Shown: one piece after another, positions 23,343 to 33,660 of the stretch | Position numbering within the stretch: the stretch's first letter is position 1 | How the letters are laid out: every line of letters starts with the position of its first letter | Source: Purshia tridentata | Lineage: Eukaryota; Streptophyta; Magnoliopsida; Rosales; Rosaceae | Reading direction: 5' to 3' | DNA: 64,000 nt | Assembly (NCBI GenBank): GCA_003254885.1 | Contig: QANT01003079.1 | Location: 1 to 64,000, forward strand | Translations under genes and position numbers: made by a program | Notes under the pieces: generated by a model | Databases searched by the model: none | Told to the model about the DNA's origin: nothing | What the model saw: the letters and a program-made list of their open reading frames with translations, nothing else

Positions 23343-25940
23343 ATGGGGTTGAAGATTTCAAAGCAAGTTCCAGGAAAGATAGAAAACCTAACCTTACAAC
23401 ACCAACTGATCAATTGTCTGAGTAATAGTTTCTACATCCGTAACTTGGTGTCCAAGCAACGGAGGCGAATGCTCGTTGCTGGTTATGATCTCGACATGTC
23501 TTACATCACAGACCGCCTTCTGGCAATGTCATTCCCTGCAGAACGTATGCGTGCAATGTATCGTAATCCTCTCTGGCAGGTTAAGTCTGTGCTCGATATG
23601 AGACATCCAGATCATTATAAGGTGCAATTAAATATTGCCCTCTTAATGTGTTCCCGTAATTTTGATTAATTTCCAGTTTATATGTACAATGTTTCATGGT
23701 TAATGGTGCCTCCCTGTGTGTGTGGGTTGGTGTAATTTTTGTTGGGGTGGTATTTTTGCAGATCTATAACCTTTGTATTGAAGAAAATTATGATCCGTCT
23801 CACTTTTATGGTCGTGTGGAGAGGTTTCCTTTTGATGACAACCATGTCCCACCTCTTGAAATGGTCAAGCATTTCTGTCAAAGTGTGCAATCATGGCTAT
23901 TGAGCGATCCAAAAAACATTGCTGTTATACACTGCATGGTACGCATATTTAGTAAGCCTGTTATTTAATTTCTTAAGAGGGTTTGTTTTTGTGTCACATT
24001 TTAAAATTTTTATTCTGATTAAATTTTATTTCCTGAATTATGTTTTAAGCTCAATCTTGATTATCTAGCATTAATATTGTTTCTGTTCTTTGATTTGCTA
24101 CCATTTTGCTGCAGGCAGGCAAAGGTCGAACAGGCTTAATGGTATGTTCCTACCTAGTCTACTGTGGGATGTCAGCAGAGGAAGCCCTTCAAATGTATGC
24201 GCATAGGCGGACGACCAATAATGAAGGAGTAAGTCATATTAGGTATAATACAAACAATTTCTTACTTAATATTTGTTAGTATAACATAATCTGACTTTTA
24301 GTGACAGATGTAGATCTAGAGTCTGTATTTTTCTCCACAGATAAGTGAAGTAATTTGACACTCTTTGAAAAAGGGTATGCAATCTGTGATGATCATATTC
24401 ATACTAACAAGCACATTGTCTTGCATATGTACCTGAACAGGTCTCAATACCAAGCCAACGTCGTTATGTAGGATACTGGGCAAATTGTCTTTCTTTTCCA
24501 TATGGAGTTGATAGTGGACCTCTCGAAGTGAATTTGCCAAAGCCATGTAGCAGAGAACTGCGACGTATCCGATTTTATGATACAGTTAACATTGACAAAA
24601 TCTTCTTTGTGGTCTCAGAGTTGCAAGAGGTATGAATTTTTCTATGTTCTGATTAACTCTGATGTGCTTGCTATTGGTTTAATTCAGCTCTAGATCAATG
24701 GTTACCCAAATATTTATGATTGCTTGTCAAGTTTACTAACAATAAGAGGGAAGTACCTTGGCTAGTTATCAACGATTAGGACCAGTTAGTTATTGGGACA
24801 TCACATGCCAATAATGTTGTCAGCTAGCTTGGTTCCTCTAGCATTACTCTTGGAGTCTTGGAGTCTTGGTCAGTTATTCTTAGCGATCTTACCTTTATAT
24901 TTACTGACGCGAAAATTTTGAACCCTTTGTTAACAGATTCCCGGTCAGGTTTATCGTCCATCTCAAGAAGTTTCCAGGAGTTCCTGCAAACAAATTAAGA
25001 AAGGATATCAGAGAACAAGCAGCCCTCGATATTTTCTCACTTTCGTTGAAGGTGATGAAGAAGAAGACAAGCAATCAGAACCAGACGAGCCACGTGTTGT
25101 TGTTCAAATGGATACAGAAAGTTCCATACTATACCAGAAGGCCTGTCTTGAATGCTACTTTGATAAGCCTGTTCAGGTAAGTCATTGTTTCTTACATTGT
25201 TGGCACATAGTAACAATTAAAAAGCAAAATAGCGAACATAATATTATATTTAGTCACGCTTGCATACATTCTAACACTGTTGTGTCTTCTTGATAAAATT
25301 TGGAGGAAAAACCACTGAAATGTTTTAGAATATATTATGAAAGACTGTGAAGGAATTATGAAACTGAATTTCAAGAACAAGATAGTTTATTTAGGTGTAT
25401 TTTATCCTAAAATCTTGAGAAAATTTCATGATTTAGGTGTGTCCAACTTTTTCTGTTATGTTTCTTTCCAAATTCTAAGTTTGGGAACCCAATCTGAGAA
25501 TGGACTATGTTGCTTTGAAAGGTAACTGGAGATGTGTGTGTCATATTCAATCAAAAAATGAATGGAGGGCGTCTCTTCTATGCTTGCTTCAACACAGCTT
25601 TCATCAAGAACAGCTTGCTACAGGTATTTCCTTCGAAAATGGATGCAAATAGAATCATCCTATAATATTTATATGGAAAGATCAACGAAAATGAAACCAT
25701 ATATACAGAAGATAAATTGTCATGTTCTTGATTTATCATTAATTAATTATTGTGGATATGCTGTTGTTGTGAACCCTCGCACAGCTCACAGTTCGGGATT
25801 TAGATAAAATTGGGAAGAAGGGAAGATCGATATGTGGGCCAGCCTTCTGCTTGGAATTGCTATTTGGTCCTGCCAATGCAAAACACTCATTGTCAGCTGA
25901 CTCAACTCCATCAGCTGATCATAGTCAGGAATTGCTATAA
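23343..25940 (+). CDS. PTEN1: PTEN-type phosphatidylinositol 3-phosphatase / dual-specificity phosphatase
   Basis: Seven coding exons: 23343-23621, 23762-23938, 24115-24228, 24441-24629, 24937-25176, 25522-25623 and 25785-25940, 418 residues. The N-terminal half is the phosphatase domain (RRRMLVAGYDLDMSYITDRL, FYGRVERFPFDDNHVPPL). The active-site signature HCMAGKGRTG is split by an intron between HCM and AGKGRTG; it holds the catalytic Cys and Arg and the two lysine/glycine-rich positions typical of PTEN. The second half is the C2 domain (VVVQMDTESSILYQKACLEC, MNGGRLFYACFNTAFI, ICGPAFCLELLFGPA). It follows the Arabidopsis PTEN1 layout as I remember it, and that gene acts in pollen. Family knowledge: it removes the 3-phosphate of phosphoinositides and binds membrane through C2. 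It ends in a short Ser-rich tail. PTEN1 versus a PTEN2 paralogue is judged by sequence memory only. Confidence 0.95.
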
Positions 25941-26688
25941 AGTCTTTGCATGGATTTGTTTTTGGAGATTACACTACTGGTGGTGGTTTATGATGATGAC
26001 TCTTACTGATCAGACATATTTCTGGCTCTGCAATTTGCTCAAAATTTTATCCACTTGAAAAAACCTTGCAGTGTTGCAACTTTACAACAACAGTACACAT
26101 ATACTTCCAAATTCATTCTTCTGCTTTCTTGCCATCTAATTTTCTTGGCAGAAGAAAGCAGTAGGAATAAGAACAAGTTTTGTATCATAGTACTCCTCAG
26201 CATTTTGCAGATGATGAGATATATAACTTCATTTTGTCTTTCACTCTTTCTTCTTTTTTATTCTAATTATTGTAGATTAATTATAGTCAAATGTGCATTG
26301 TATATATAATACTACCACGCCAAACTAGCTAGATAAACAATGGTCATCGTGCTCTACATTGTATAATAATACCACGCCATTGGCAGTTTCCAAGGATCAA
26401 ACAACATAACAAAAACAAGAAATATATCGGAAGGGAACATAACAAATGGTTCTGATGCTTGATTTCATATCTTAATTGAGGGGGGAAAAAGCACCATTTT
26501 GCCTCTTTTTTTCTCCTTCACAATTTCAAAAGCACAAATAAAATAACATTTTATTAATTGATAGAATTGGGTAATTTAAAACACCAAGCACAGTTTTAAC
26601 TTTTCAAGGAGTAGAGTTTAAAATGAGACAAATAATTAACATAGTTCATCGACGTAAGCATGATTAAGCTTTAGGAAAGACAACCCTA
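25941..26688. other. 3' regions of two converging genes
   Basis: PTEN (plus) and the RNase T2-like gene (minus) converge here. Apart from their untranslated 3' ends I see only AT-rich sequence with no exon-like frame. Confidence 0.5.
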
Positions 26689-27722
26689 TCATTTGAAGGG
26701 AGGAAACTTGATTTTTTCTGTGCAATTCCCGCCTGGGATGCCAATGCAGTCAACAATTTTAGTCCCAGAAGTGTCTCCACATAGAAGAATCTGGTAGAGC
26801 TGTTTGTTACCAGAGTTGTCTTCGTTACACATTATACCTGGAAGGTATGTTACTGCTTGTTGTATGGCACTAAAAACTTCACTTACAGTATAAAATGACC
26901 CATTTGGATGGATTCCTGCAATCATTTAATTTACCACTACTTCATATATTTCTTTAAGTACACCAAGAGCAACATTTGATTTAGAAAAATAATTGAACTT
27001 GAAGTATTAATTAGAGAGTGACCTGCATTGGTGAGTATCTTGAGGATGTCCACTATTTTCTTGAGCTTGAGGGCTGCATGAAAGTATTGATATTGTCCTC
27101 CAAAGAGTGATTCAGAACAAGTCCCATATTTCTGCCATTCATGCTTCCATAGTCTGGCACTGCTACTGCTTGGGCAGGAAAGTGATGGCCAGCTCTTTTC
27201 CAAACTCTTGGTCAAGTTTGAGATCTACATATTCAATCAATATATGTTGTATATTAGCAAAACCTGAAGCTTAATTAGTTCACTAAATTTTATTCACCCA
27301 AATGATATAGGTGTTTGTTTCTCAATTATTTAAGTTTTGACAAGTAAAATAAATATTGAGGAGGGTACCTTGGATAAACTGAAAGGGCACTTAGATGGGC
27401 AGTGAGTTGGAATACCTCCGGTAAAGGTAAAGGGCCATACACCACCAATTTTGAAATCTTTGGTTTGTGCTTTTCCAGTCTTTGGATGGCAACAACCATG
27501 TTTTGCTCCACAATATGACCCTGGCCACTAATTACAGTGCAGAAAAGTTTAGATTAGTTTGTGTTGTAATAATGCAGTAATATATACATACATACGTACA
27601 TACATACATACCTGATACACAATGTAGAAGGAAACAGGATTTTCTTGAGCTATAGATGGAGTACTTGTTGATAGGCTTAGTAGAAAGACTACCAAGATGA
27701 AGATGGGTGAAGCGGATCTCAT
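26689..27722 (-). CDS. RNase T2-like protein lacking the catalytic histidines
   Basis: Four exons (27722-27612, 27527-27369, 27224-27023, 26915-26689), GT-AG, 232 residues, the usual length of a secreted plant T2 RNase. A signal peptide (MRSASPIFILVVFLLSLSTS) is followed by the family's blocks: WPGSYCGAKHGCC, the region of conserved motif I, PSKCPFSLSK, WPSLSCPS, motif II (LWKHEWQKYGTCSE), YFHAALKL, and CNEDNSGNKQLYQILLC with paired cysteines near the C terminus. Family knowledge: motif I normally reads HGLWP and motif II HEWxKHGT, and the first His and the last His are the acid-base catalysts. Here motif I reads GGVWP and motif II HEWQKYGT, so both are gone, while the His-Glu of HEW and the cysteines remain. 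No stop or frameshift breaks the gene. It is probably a secreted non-enzymatic RNase-related protein (storage or binding role is inference). Confidence 0.9.
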
Positions 27723-27756
27723 GGTTTCTATTACTATGCCCCTTACTGTATGGGAC

Positions 27757-27764
27757 TATTTATA
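27757..27764 (-). promoter_or_regulatory. TATA box of the RNase T2-like gene
   Basis: TATAAATA on the minus strand lies about 35 bases before the ATG. If used at normal spacing it leaves a leader of only a few bases, which is unusual. Confidence 0.45.
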
Positions 27765-28002
27765 ATAATTGATGATATGAATATGAATATGGATATGCTG
27801 CAGTGTTGTAGTTTCCCAGTATAATTTATTAATAACGAGATACTTGGAGTAGAATGAGCCAGCATTTAGAATCTTAAATGTGCGCAGGGATTTGAACTCT
27901 GGATATTAAATATATGGGTCAAGAAAACTTACATATCCCGATGAACATATCACTCTTCTCCCAATAAATGATTATATTGCAAAAGTGTGAGAGTATATTT
28001 TT

Positions 28003-28527
28003 GGAAAATTTTCAAAAATAGATCAAATTAATTTAAAAAATACTTTTTTAGACTATCTAAATACTTTTGGACTTTTTTAGTTCTTTAGCACAAAATGAGA
28101 AAAAAATACCTCCACCCTATTACAAGGTCTATACAAATGGTGTAAAAGCAGTGGATAAAATGGTGGACACGTAAACTCGTGTTGCAGGACTATACTGCTC
28201 TTGGTTTGTCCACAAACTGTCCACTATTTGTACACCATGTATACTTGAAGGAGTTGGGTCTATTTGTACTGCCTGTTTATAAGGCCTGTACAAATGGTGT
28301 ACAAGCAGTGGATAAATGGTGGACACGTTAACTCGTGTTGCAAGATTATACTATCCTTAATTTGTCTACAACCTATCCACTGTTTGTATACCATTTGTAC
28401 AGACCTTATAACGAGTGAGGATATTTTTGTATCATTTTGAGCCAAATAGTTAAAAAAGTCCAAAAATTTTTAGATAATTTAAAATTTTCATTTTAAAATT
28501 AATTTGGTTTATTTGTGGAAATTTTCC
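28003..28527. mobile_element. MULE-type foldback element with perfect 9-bp target duplication
   Basis: The two halves are inverted copies: GGAAAATTTTC, then an AAATTAATTT run, GGACTTTTTTA, an AAATGA word, AAGGTCT and ACAAATGGT recur in reverse order at the other end. Inside, a segment with GGTGTA, AAGCAGTGGATAAA, GGTGGACACG and ACTCGTGTTGCA also occurs twice directly (28136 and 28295). The element is flanked on both sides by TATATTTTT (27994-28002 and 28528-28536). A 9-bp duplication and long inverted ends point to the Mutator superfamily. It encodes nothing and must be non-autonomous. Confidence 0.85.
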
Positions 28528-28883
28528 TATATTTTTCTTAATTAATTCTAATTTACAAATTTCTCTCCATATGAATTAAATTTAGCTTTCATTTACTTCC
28601 AACAAGTGATGTAGTAATACATACACTGTTATATTATTTAATCAAATTTAAAAAAATATCCATATCATTATTTTCAACGTGCATTTTTTGGAATGAATTT
28701 CTATTTCTTTATTAAAAATTGCCATTCTCGAAAATGGGTGGTAAAATTTGACTCTCTTGAATAGAGTGCTGATTAATTACAAAATCACCGACTGAATCCC
28801 TTTCCTTGTATATTGAGCACAAAATCACCGACTGGATCCTTTTGGATTTGAGTTCAAATCTTCTATTCTCTATGTCTCCTATC

Positions 28884-30535
28884 CAAGGAGTTAAATTTCG
28901 TTTCTGTGGAAATTTTCAATGGAAATTTTGAAAAATTTTAAATTTTGACAGAAATTAAACGGAAATGACGGAAATTACTATATGTATTATTTTCAAAGAG
29001 TTAAATTTCGGTTCTGTGGAAATTTTCGATGGAAATTTCGACGGAAATGACGGAAATTACTATTAAAATATAGAAATTTTGAATAAAATTTTACCATATG
29101 TTTATTTAACATATTATCTACTACTTTGATAAAAAACATTGAAGAAATCAAATTATATAATGGGTTTCATGTGATATAAAATGAATATAATGTACGCTGG
29201 AGACAAATACTGTACAAAAAATGGTTCACATTTCATGTGATATAAGATGAATATAATGCGCGTTGTAGACAAATACTGTACAAAAAATGGTTCACTAATT
29301 AATAATTACATATGTTTTATTGAATAAATACCTTAGTTTTATTTATACTATAATTTTGAATCAGAAATTAAACATAAATAATCATATAATAACTTGATCT
29401 GAATTTTATTAAGAATGTTAATTTATTGGTTATAGACTGAAAAAACTTAAAAAAAAGTTGAGTTGTGAGACCTAAGAAAATTTTGTTAAATTGATTTGGA
29501 GACAACAACAAATTTTGAAGATTCATGGAATATTATTTGAGGTTATGATTTTTGTTATGTGCATTATTTAAGGTTTGGAGATTTTTGGAGTGGAGACAAA
29601 ATAAATGTTTGGAGATTCTTAGATATTTATGTGAGGTTATAAGGATTTTTGACGAATTAATTTAAGTAATTAAATATTTATAGAAGTTATTGAGAATTAT
29701 TTAGAAACATATAAATTAAATTGAATGGTATGGATAATTAAAATTTGAAGTTAAGGTGATAAAAAATGGTACAATATGAGAGGAACCCATAGGAATTATT
29801 GGAACATTTTTGGACTCTGATTGTTGATTGGTGATTTATTTAAAGATTTGAACGAGTATACACTTAATATAAAAGTTTGAATTTAAAAGGAAATAATTAA
29901 ATTGTATCTTTATAAATTATGATTTTGGCATTGTTGGATAGAACTCGAACTCACGAGCATGTAGGCGAAAACGGATTGCGAATCGGAGTTACGTAGCTCA
30001 AATTACAAATATTTGAAGCATAAGGGCAAAATGGTAATTACATGTCAGATCAGATTTGGTCTTCTTCTTCTTCCTCGAGCACTTTCTCTCCTCTCCTCTT
30101 CTTTGACCAAACTTTGATTGCTTATATCTCTCTCATCTGAGTCCCGATTCCAGCGATTTTGGTGTCGTTAGAAAACTATCGACGATGCCTTTCCACTGGT
30201 GGTTTCAGATCACTCATCCGACCATTCACGAAGACGTAGCGACGCAAAACTAATTACTCCTTCCAATCGGCAATCTCCCATTTCCGACCACGACGAGACC
30301 CCAAACCATCCAAGATCTCTTCCTTTTATGGAGCTAAACCTTATGGTACCCTTTCCTTGTCTCAAAAACCAACCAAAAAGCCATCAATTTGGGTTTTTTA
30401 TTGAGATGTGAGTAGTGGGCGAAATTTTGGCGAAAAATTAATAGGTTGGTATTAAAATTTCTATACCTCTAAAAAACGAAATTTTCGGCGAAATTTCATC
30501 GAAAATTTCAAAATTTAACACTTTGACTCAAACAC
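28884..30535. mobile_element. Chimeric repeat (copy A): MULE-like ends around LTR-like sequence
   Basis: The left end CAAGGAGTTAAATTTCG and the right end (in reverse complement CAAAGTGTTAAATTTTG) match each other and the family start CAAGGAGTGTAATTTCGG seen at 33661 and 33950. Both ends are rich in GAAATTTCG words. The interior from about 29110 to 30412 is shared with copy B (33890-33949 and 34945-36133). It includes an LTR-like core (AACTCGAACTCACGAGCATGTAGGCG, read as two parts from 29942) followed by a CT-rich and then GC-rich stretch. No clear target-site duplication was seen. Confidence 0.6.
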
Positions 30536-31260
30536 ACAATAAAAAAACCATGATTTATGTCACAAATATTAAAATCTAAATAGAAAATCAATCAATCAAT
30601 AAATGCAACTATAACCATTAAGCTATTGGTACACTGCGTGCTCAGCAGTATAAAATCCACTTAATACGTACGGAAATTATTTTTACTAATTATTATATTG
30701 AAATTTAGTTGTTCACATCTTTTAAAATAAGGAATTAAATTTGCGTCATTTTGAGTAATTTGAAGAGTTTTTGAAGCTTTTAAAATAATATATTATTTTT
30801 TATGCATACTAGTAATTTAGTTACAAAGAAAAAATAACTTGATATTGATACTAATAGAACTATATAAAATAATTATATATGTATTCAATAATTCATAAAA
30901 TACATATTAAGAAATATGTTCATGGCCAAAAACAATGTTCACCAATTAAATGACTTTATAGTTTATTGTGTCAAAATGAAGGTAGTCTAACATAACCCAA
31001 TCCATTTATTATTTTTATTTAGCATTCTCTATGTTAGCGGGTGGTGTTTACTATTTTTGTTTTTAACTTATTCTATAGATTGGCCCATGGTGCATTAAGT
31101 ATTTCCATTTTTAGATATAAATATTCAACACCGTGGACGGCATGTTTTCTCGTGATCCATTGTTTAATTTGACTGATGTTCACAAAACTATAGTATATGT
31201 CAATAATATCATCTTAATCACAATAATCAATGTTGATATAATATATTAGAGAGCTTCGTT
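30536..31260. other. AT-rich region upstream of the Expp1-like gene
   Basis: No coding frame. It is AT-rich and directly precedes the GA/CT-rich leader of the Expp1-like gene, so it is the likely promoter of that copy. Confidence 0.4.
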
Positions 31261-31265
31261 GCTAC

Positions 31266-31285
31266 GAGAGAGAGAGAGAGAGAGA
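31266..31285. repeat. (GA)n microsatellite in a probable leader
   Basis: GA run of about ten units roughly 120 bases before the Expp1-like start. CT/GA runs are common in plant 5' leaders. Confidence 0.85.
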
Positions 31286-31403
31286 AGCGAAGTTAATGCG
31301 GAAGGAGAGAATGCATAGGCCCACACGGTCACGGCCCAACCCGAATCCTGAAGCGCCTTCTTCACCTCGGCGCCGGTTACTGACAGACCGTACATGCCAA
31401 GCA

Positions 31404-33291
31404 ATGCAGAGCCTGCGACGCCGTTTCGACTTGTCTTCTTCCTCTTCTTCATCTTCTTCTTCACGTTGCATTTTGCTTGCACTAGCTACACTCACAGGTT
31501 GGTCACCATTCCGTCATGAATTCTACAATTAACCGACCTAGCCATTCCGTCATTTTTTAATAAGCTTTCAATTTTGTGTTCAGTTCTTGTATTACAGGCT
31601 CTTCAAGCTGCCTCACTCGCGGCACCGAGATCCAATTGCTACGTTCTCGATAATTCTAGCCGAGTTGTCGATTTTGTATCCTTACAAATAGTTACTGTGG
31701 CTTGTGAATTACACAATAATATTAATGCTTAATACTGCCTTACAATTTTGGATTTGAATTTGGATGAAGTTGTTCTTTCTTAAGCTGTTAACCAGAGTAG
31801 CTGGATTGGACATCCTTTTGAGTATGAAGGGAAGGTAATTCCGATTTCATTGTATAGCTGTATTAGTTCGTAGTTGTAGTGTAAATTTAATTATGCATAA
31901 GTATAGTGTATGTATAATTATAAATTACAGTATTGCTGTCATGATTTGTAATTATCTCAGTTCATGATTCATAATATAGAAGGTGTTACTTATAAGCTTG
32001 GTTTCGGTGCAGTACTCCGACTGGGTGATTCGGTTTTGCAAAGATGTGCAGAGTAGATCACAAACGGTAGTCCATATCACCCATGTTCTCAAGTACTTTA
32101 TCATTACGCTTTTTCTTGTTTTCTGATTCTGATACGCTTCGTAATTGGTGGTCGATCAGAAATTTTTATTGTTGTAGACACATGCTCATTGTACTGCAGG
32201 GATATGTTGATTTTGGTCGATTTGATAAGTTCAACCACTTTGTTTCTGGTTTGGGACACGGTGACTTTGTTCAAGTGAGTTCCTTTTTGGAAGTTTTAAA
32301 GCAGTATCACAGCTTGACTCTTTTCATCCAATAGGAAAACCCAGCTGTCGTAATTATCTCAATTTCTCGATTATATAGGGATATTACAATGGTGACCTGA
32401 TGAATTGTGAGAAAAGTTATGATAAAATGGGGCGAACAGCTCAGGTTGGTTTATGCTGGAAATACTTTTCCAGTATTCCACCCTCCAACACCCTCATTAT
32501 TTTCCAAGAAGTTTATAATTTTTTAAGACATTGTTTATTTGGCTGTCATTCCACTTCTCTCACGATTTTTTTTCTTCTGTAAATTTAGGTAAACATTACA
32601 TGTGGAAGTTGTTTAAATGGACAATGCAGAGGTTTGTGGGCCTTTCATTTCTGAGTTCATGTGTGGTTGCACATTTACTAGGATAGTAGGAATTGATATG
32701 GCCCCTTTTGAATATATGGAGATTTGTAATCTTGTGGAATCTTTTAACTGTCTTTGGTTGAGGCACAGCAGGTAATATTAGAAAATTCTATGGAGAACCT
32801 TAACAAAGGGGCTGCTTGAGAATTAGAAATGTAGGTGGATAGGGAGAGGGGAGGAAGCTGAGTTCTTGGGAATAAAATTTATGATATCACTAGCGATAGT
32901 TTTTGAAAATTTCAACAAATGGGAAACAGTTACGACATTTTCATCAAGAAAGAGAGAGAAGACTAGAGAGGGAGAGGAAGAGAAAAAGTGGAAGGAGGAA
33001 ACTCCAAGTAACTTCAAGAAATTTCATATTTCATACATGATTACACCACTATCAAGCGTTTAGGTTTTTATTGCTTTGTCCTGCTTTCTATCAAACAGCT
33101 ACTTTCTTACAATTGTATGCTCCTTAAAATTTTGCATATCGATAGCTAATTTTGTATTGCCTCTGTGACTCTGAGACATCCTCAATAATTTAAGACTAAT
33201 TTGTTATTATTACCTTTTTTTTTTTTTTTTTGCAGGTGAACTTGGATGCATCTGCAAGGTCACTTATGAGTCAACTTGCAGGTCTTTTTAA
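31404..33291 (+). CDS. Expp1-like membrane-protein gene, 3' part missing
   Basis: Eight exons with intact GT-AG borders: 31404-31497, 31584-31675, 31796-31834, 32013-32066, 32200-32274, 32379-32444, 32589-32631 and 33236-33281. The protein starts MQSLRRRFDL, has a serine run and a hydrophobic signal/anchor segment (CILLALATLTVLVLQALQ), then NCYVLDNSSRVVDF, SSWIGHPFEYEGK, GYVDFGRFDKFNHFVSG, YYNGDLMNCEKSYDKMGRTA and a Cys-rich NITCGSCLNGQCRGELGCIC. This is the lumenal N-terminal half of the plant protein I know as Expp1, an ATG27/mannose-6-phosphate-receptor-like type I membrane protein (name from memory). Its usual C-terminal half, with the transmembrane helix, is not found downstream. If the last donor is not used, reading runs to a TAA at 33289, giving about 172 residues. 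Probably a non-functional partial copy cut by the mobile elements that follow. Confidence 0.75.
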
Positions 33292-33660
33292 TAGTACCTT
33301 GAATTCCACTTTTTGTTGCATTACGATGTAGGGTATTGTTAAATCAGTCAATCAATACATCAGTGATATTAAGATACCAATTTGGACTTATTTTGTTGAA
33401 GATGAATAGGTGGAATATGAACGTCCTCTTATATTGAATGTCATGGACTCTTTGAGTTTAGAAAATGAGTAAAGTTACCGGGAGATAAGATGTATGATCA
33501 TCAAAGTGAACTACCTCACCTAGTTACCCAACATAAGTCTTAATAAATATCCGAAAAATATGTCCATTGAGGGGAAACCTTTGCTTCTAGATAGAACAAA
33601 TGCAAAGGCAATGATGGTTAATGTCACTTTTAGGATAACAAAAATGCTTCAACATAGGAG

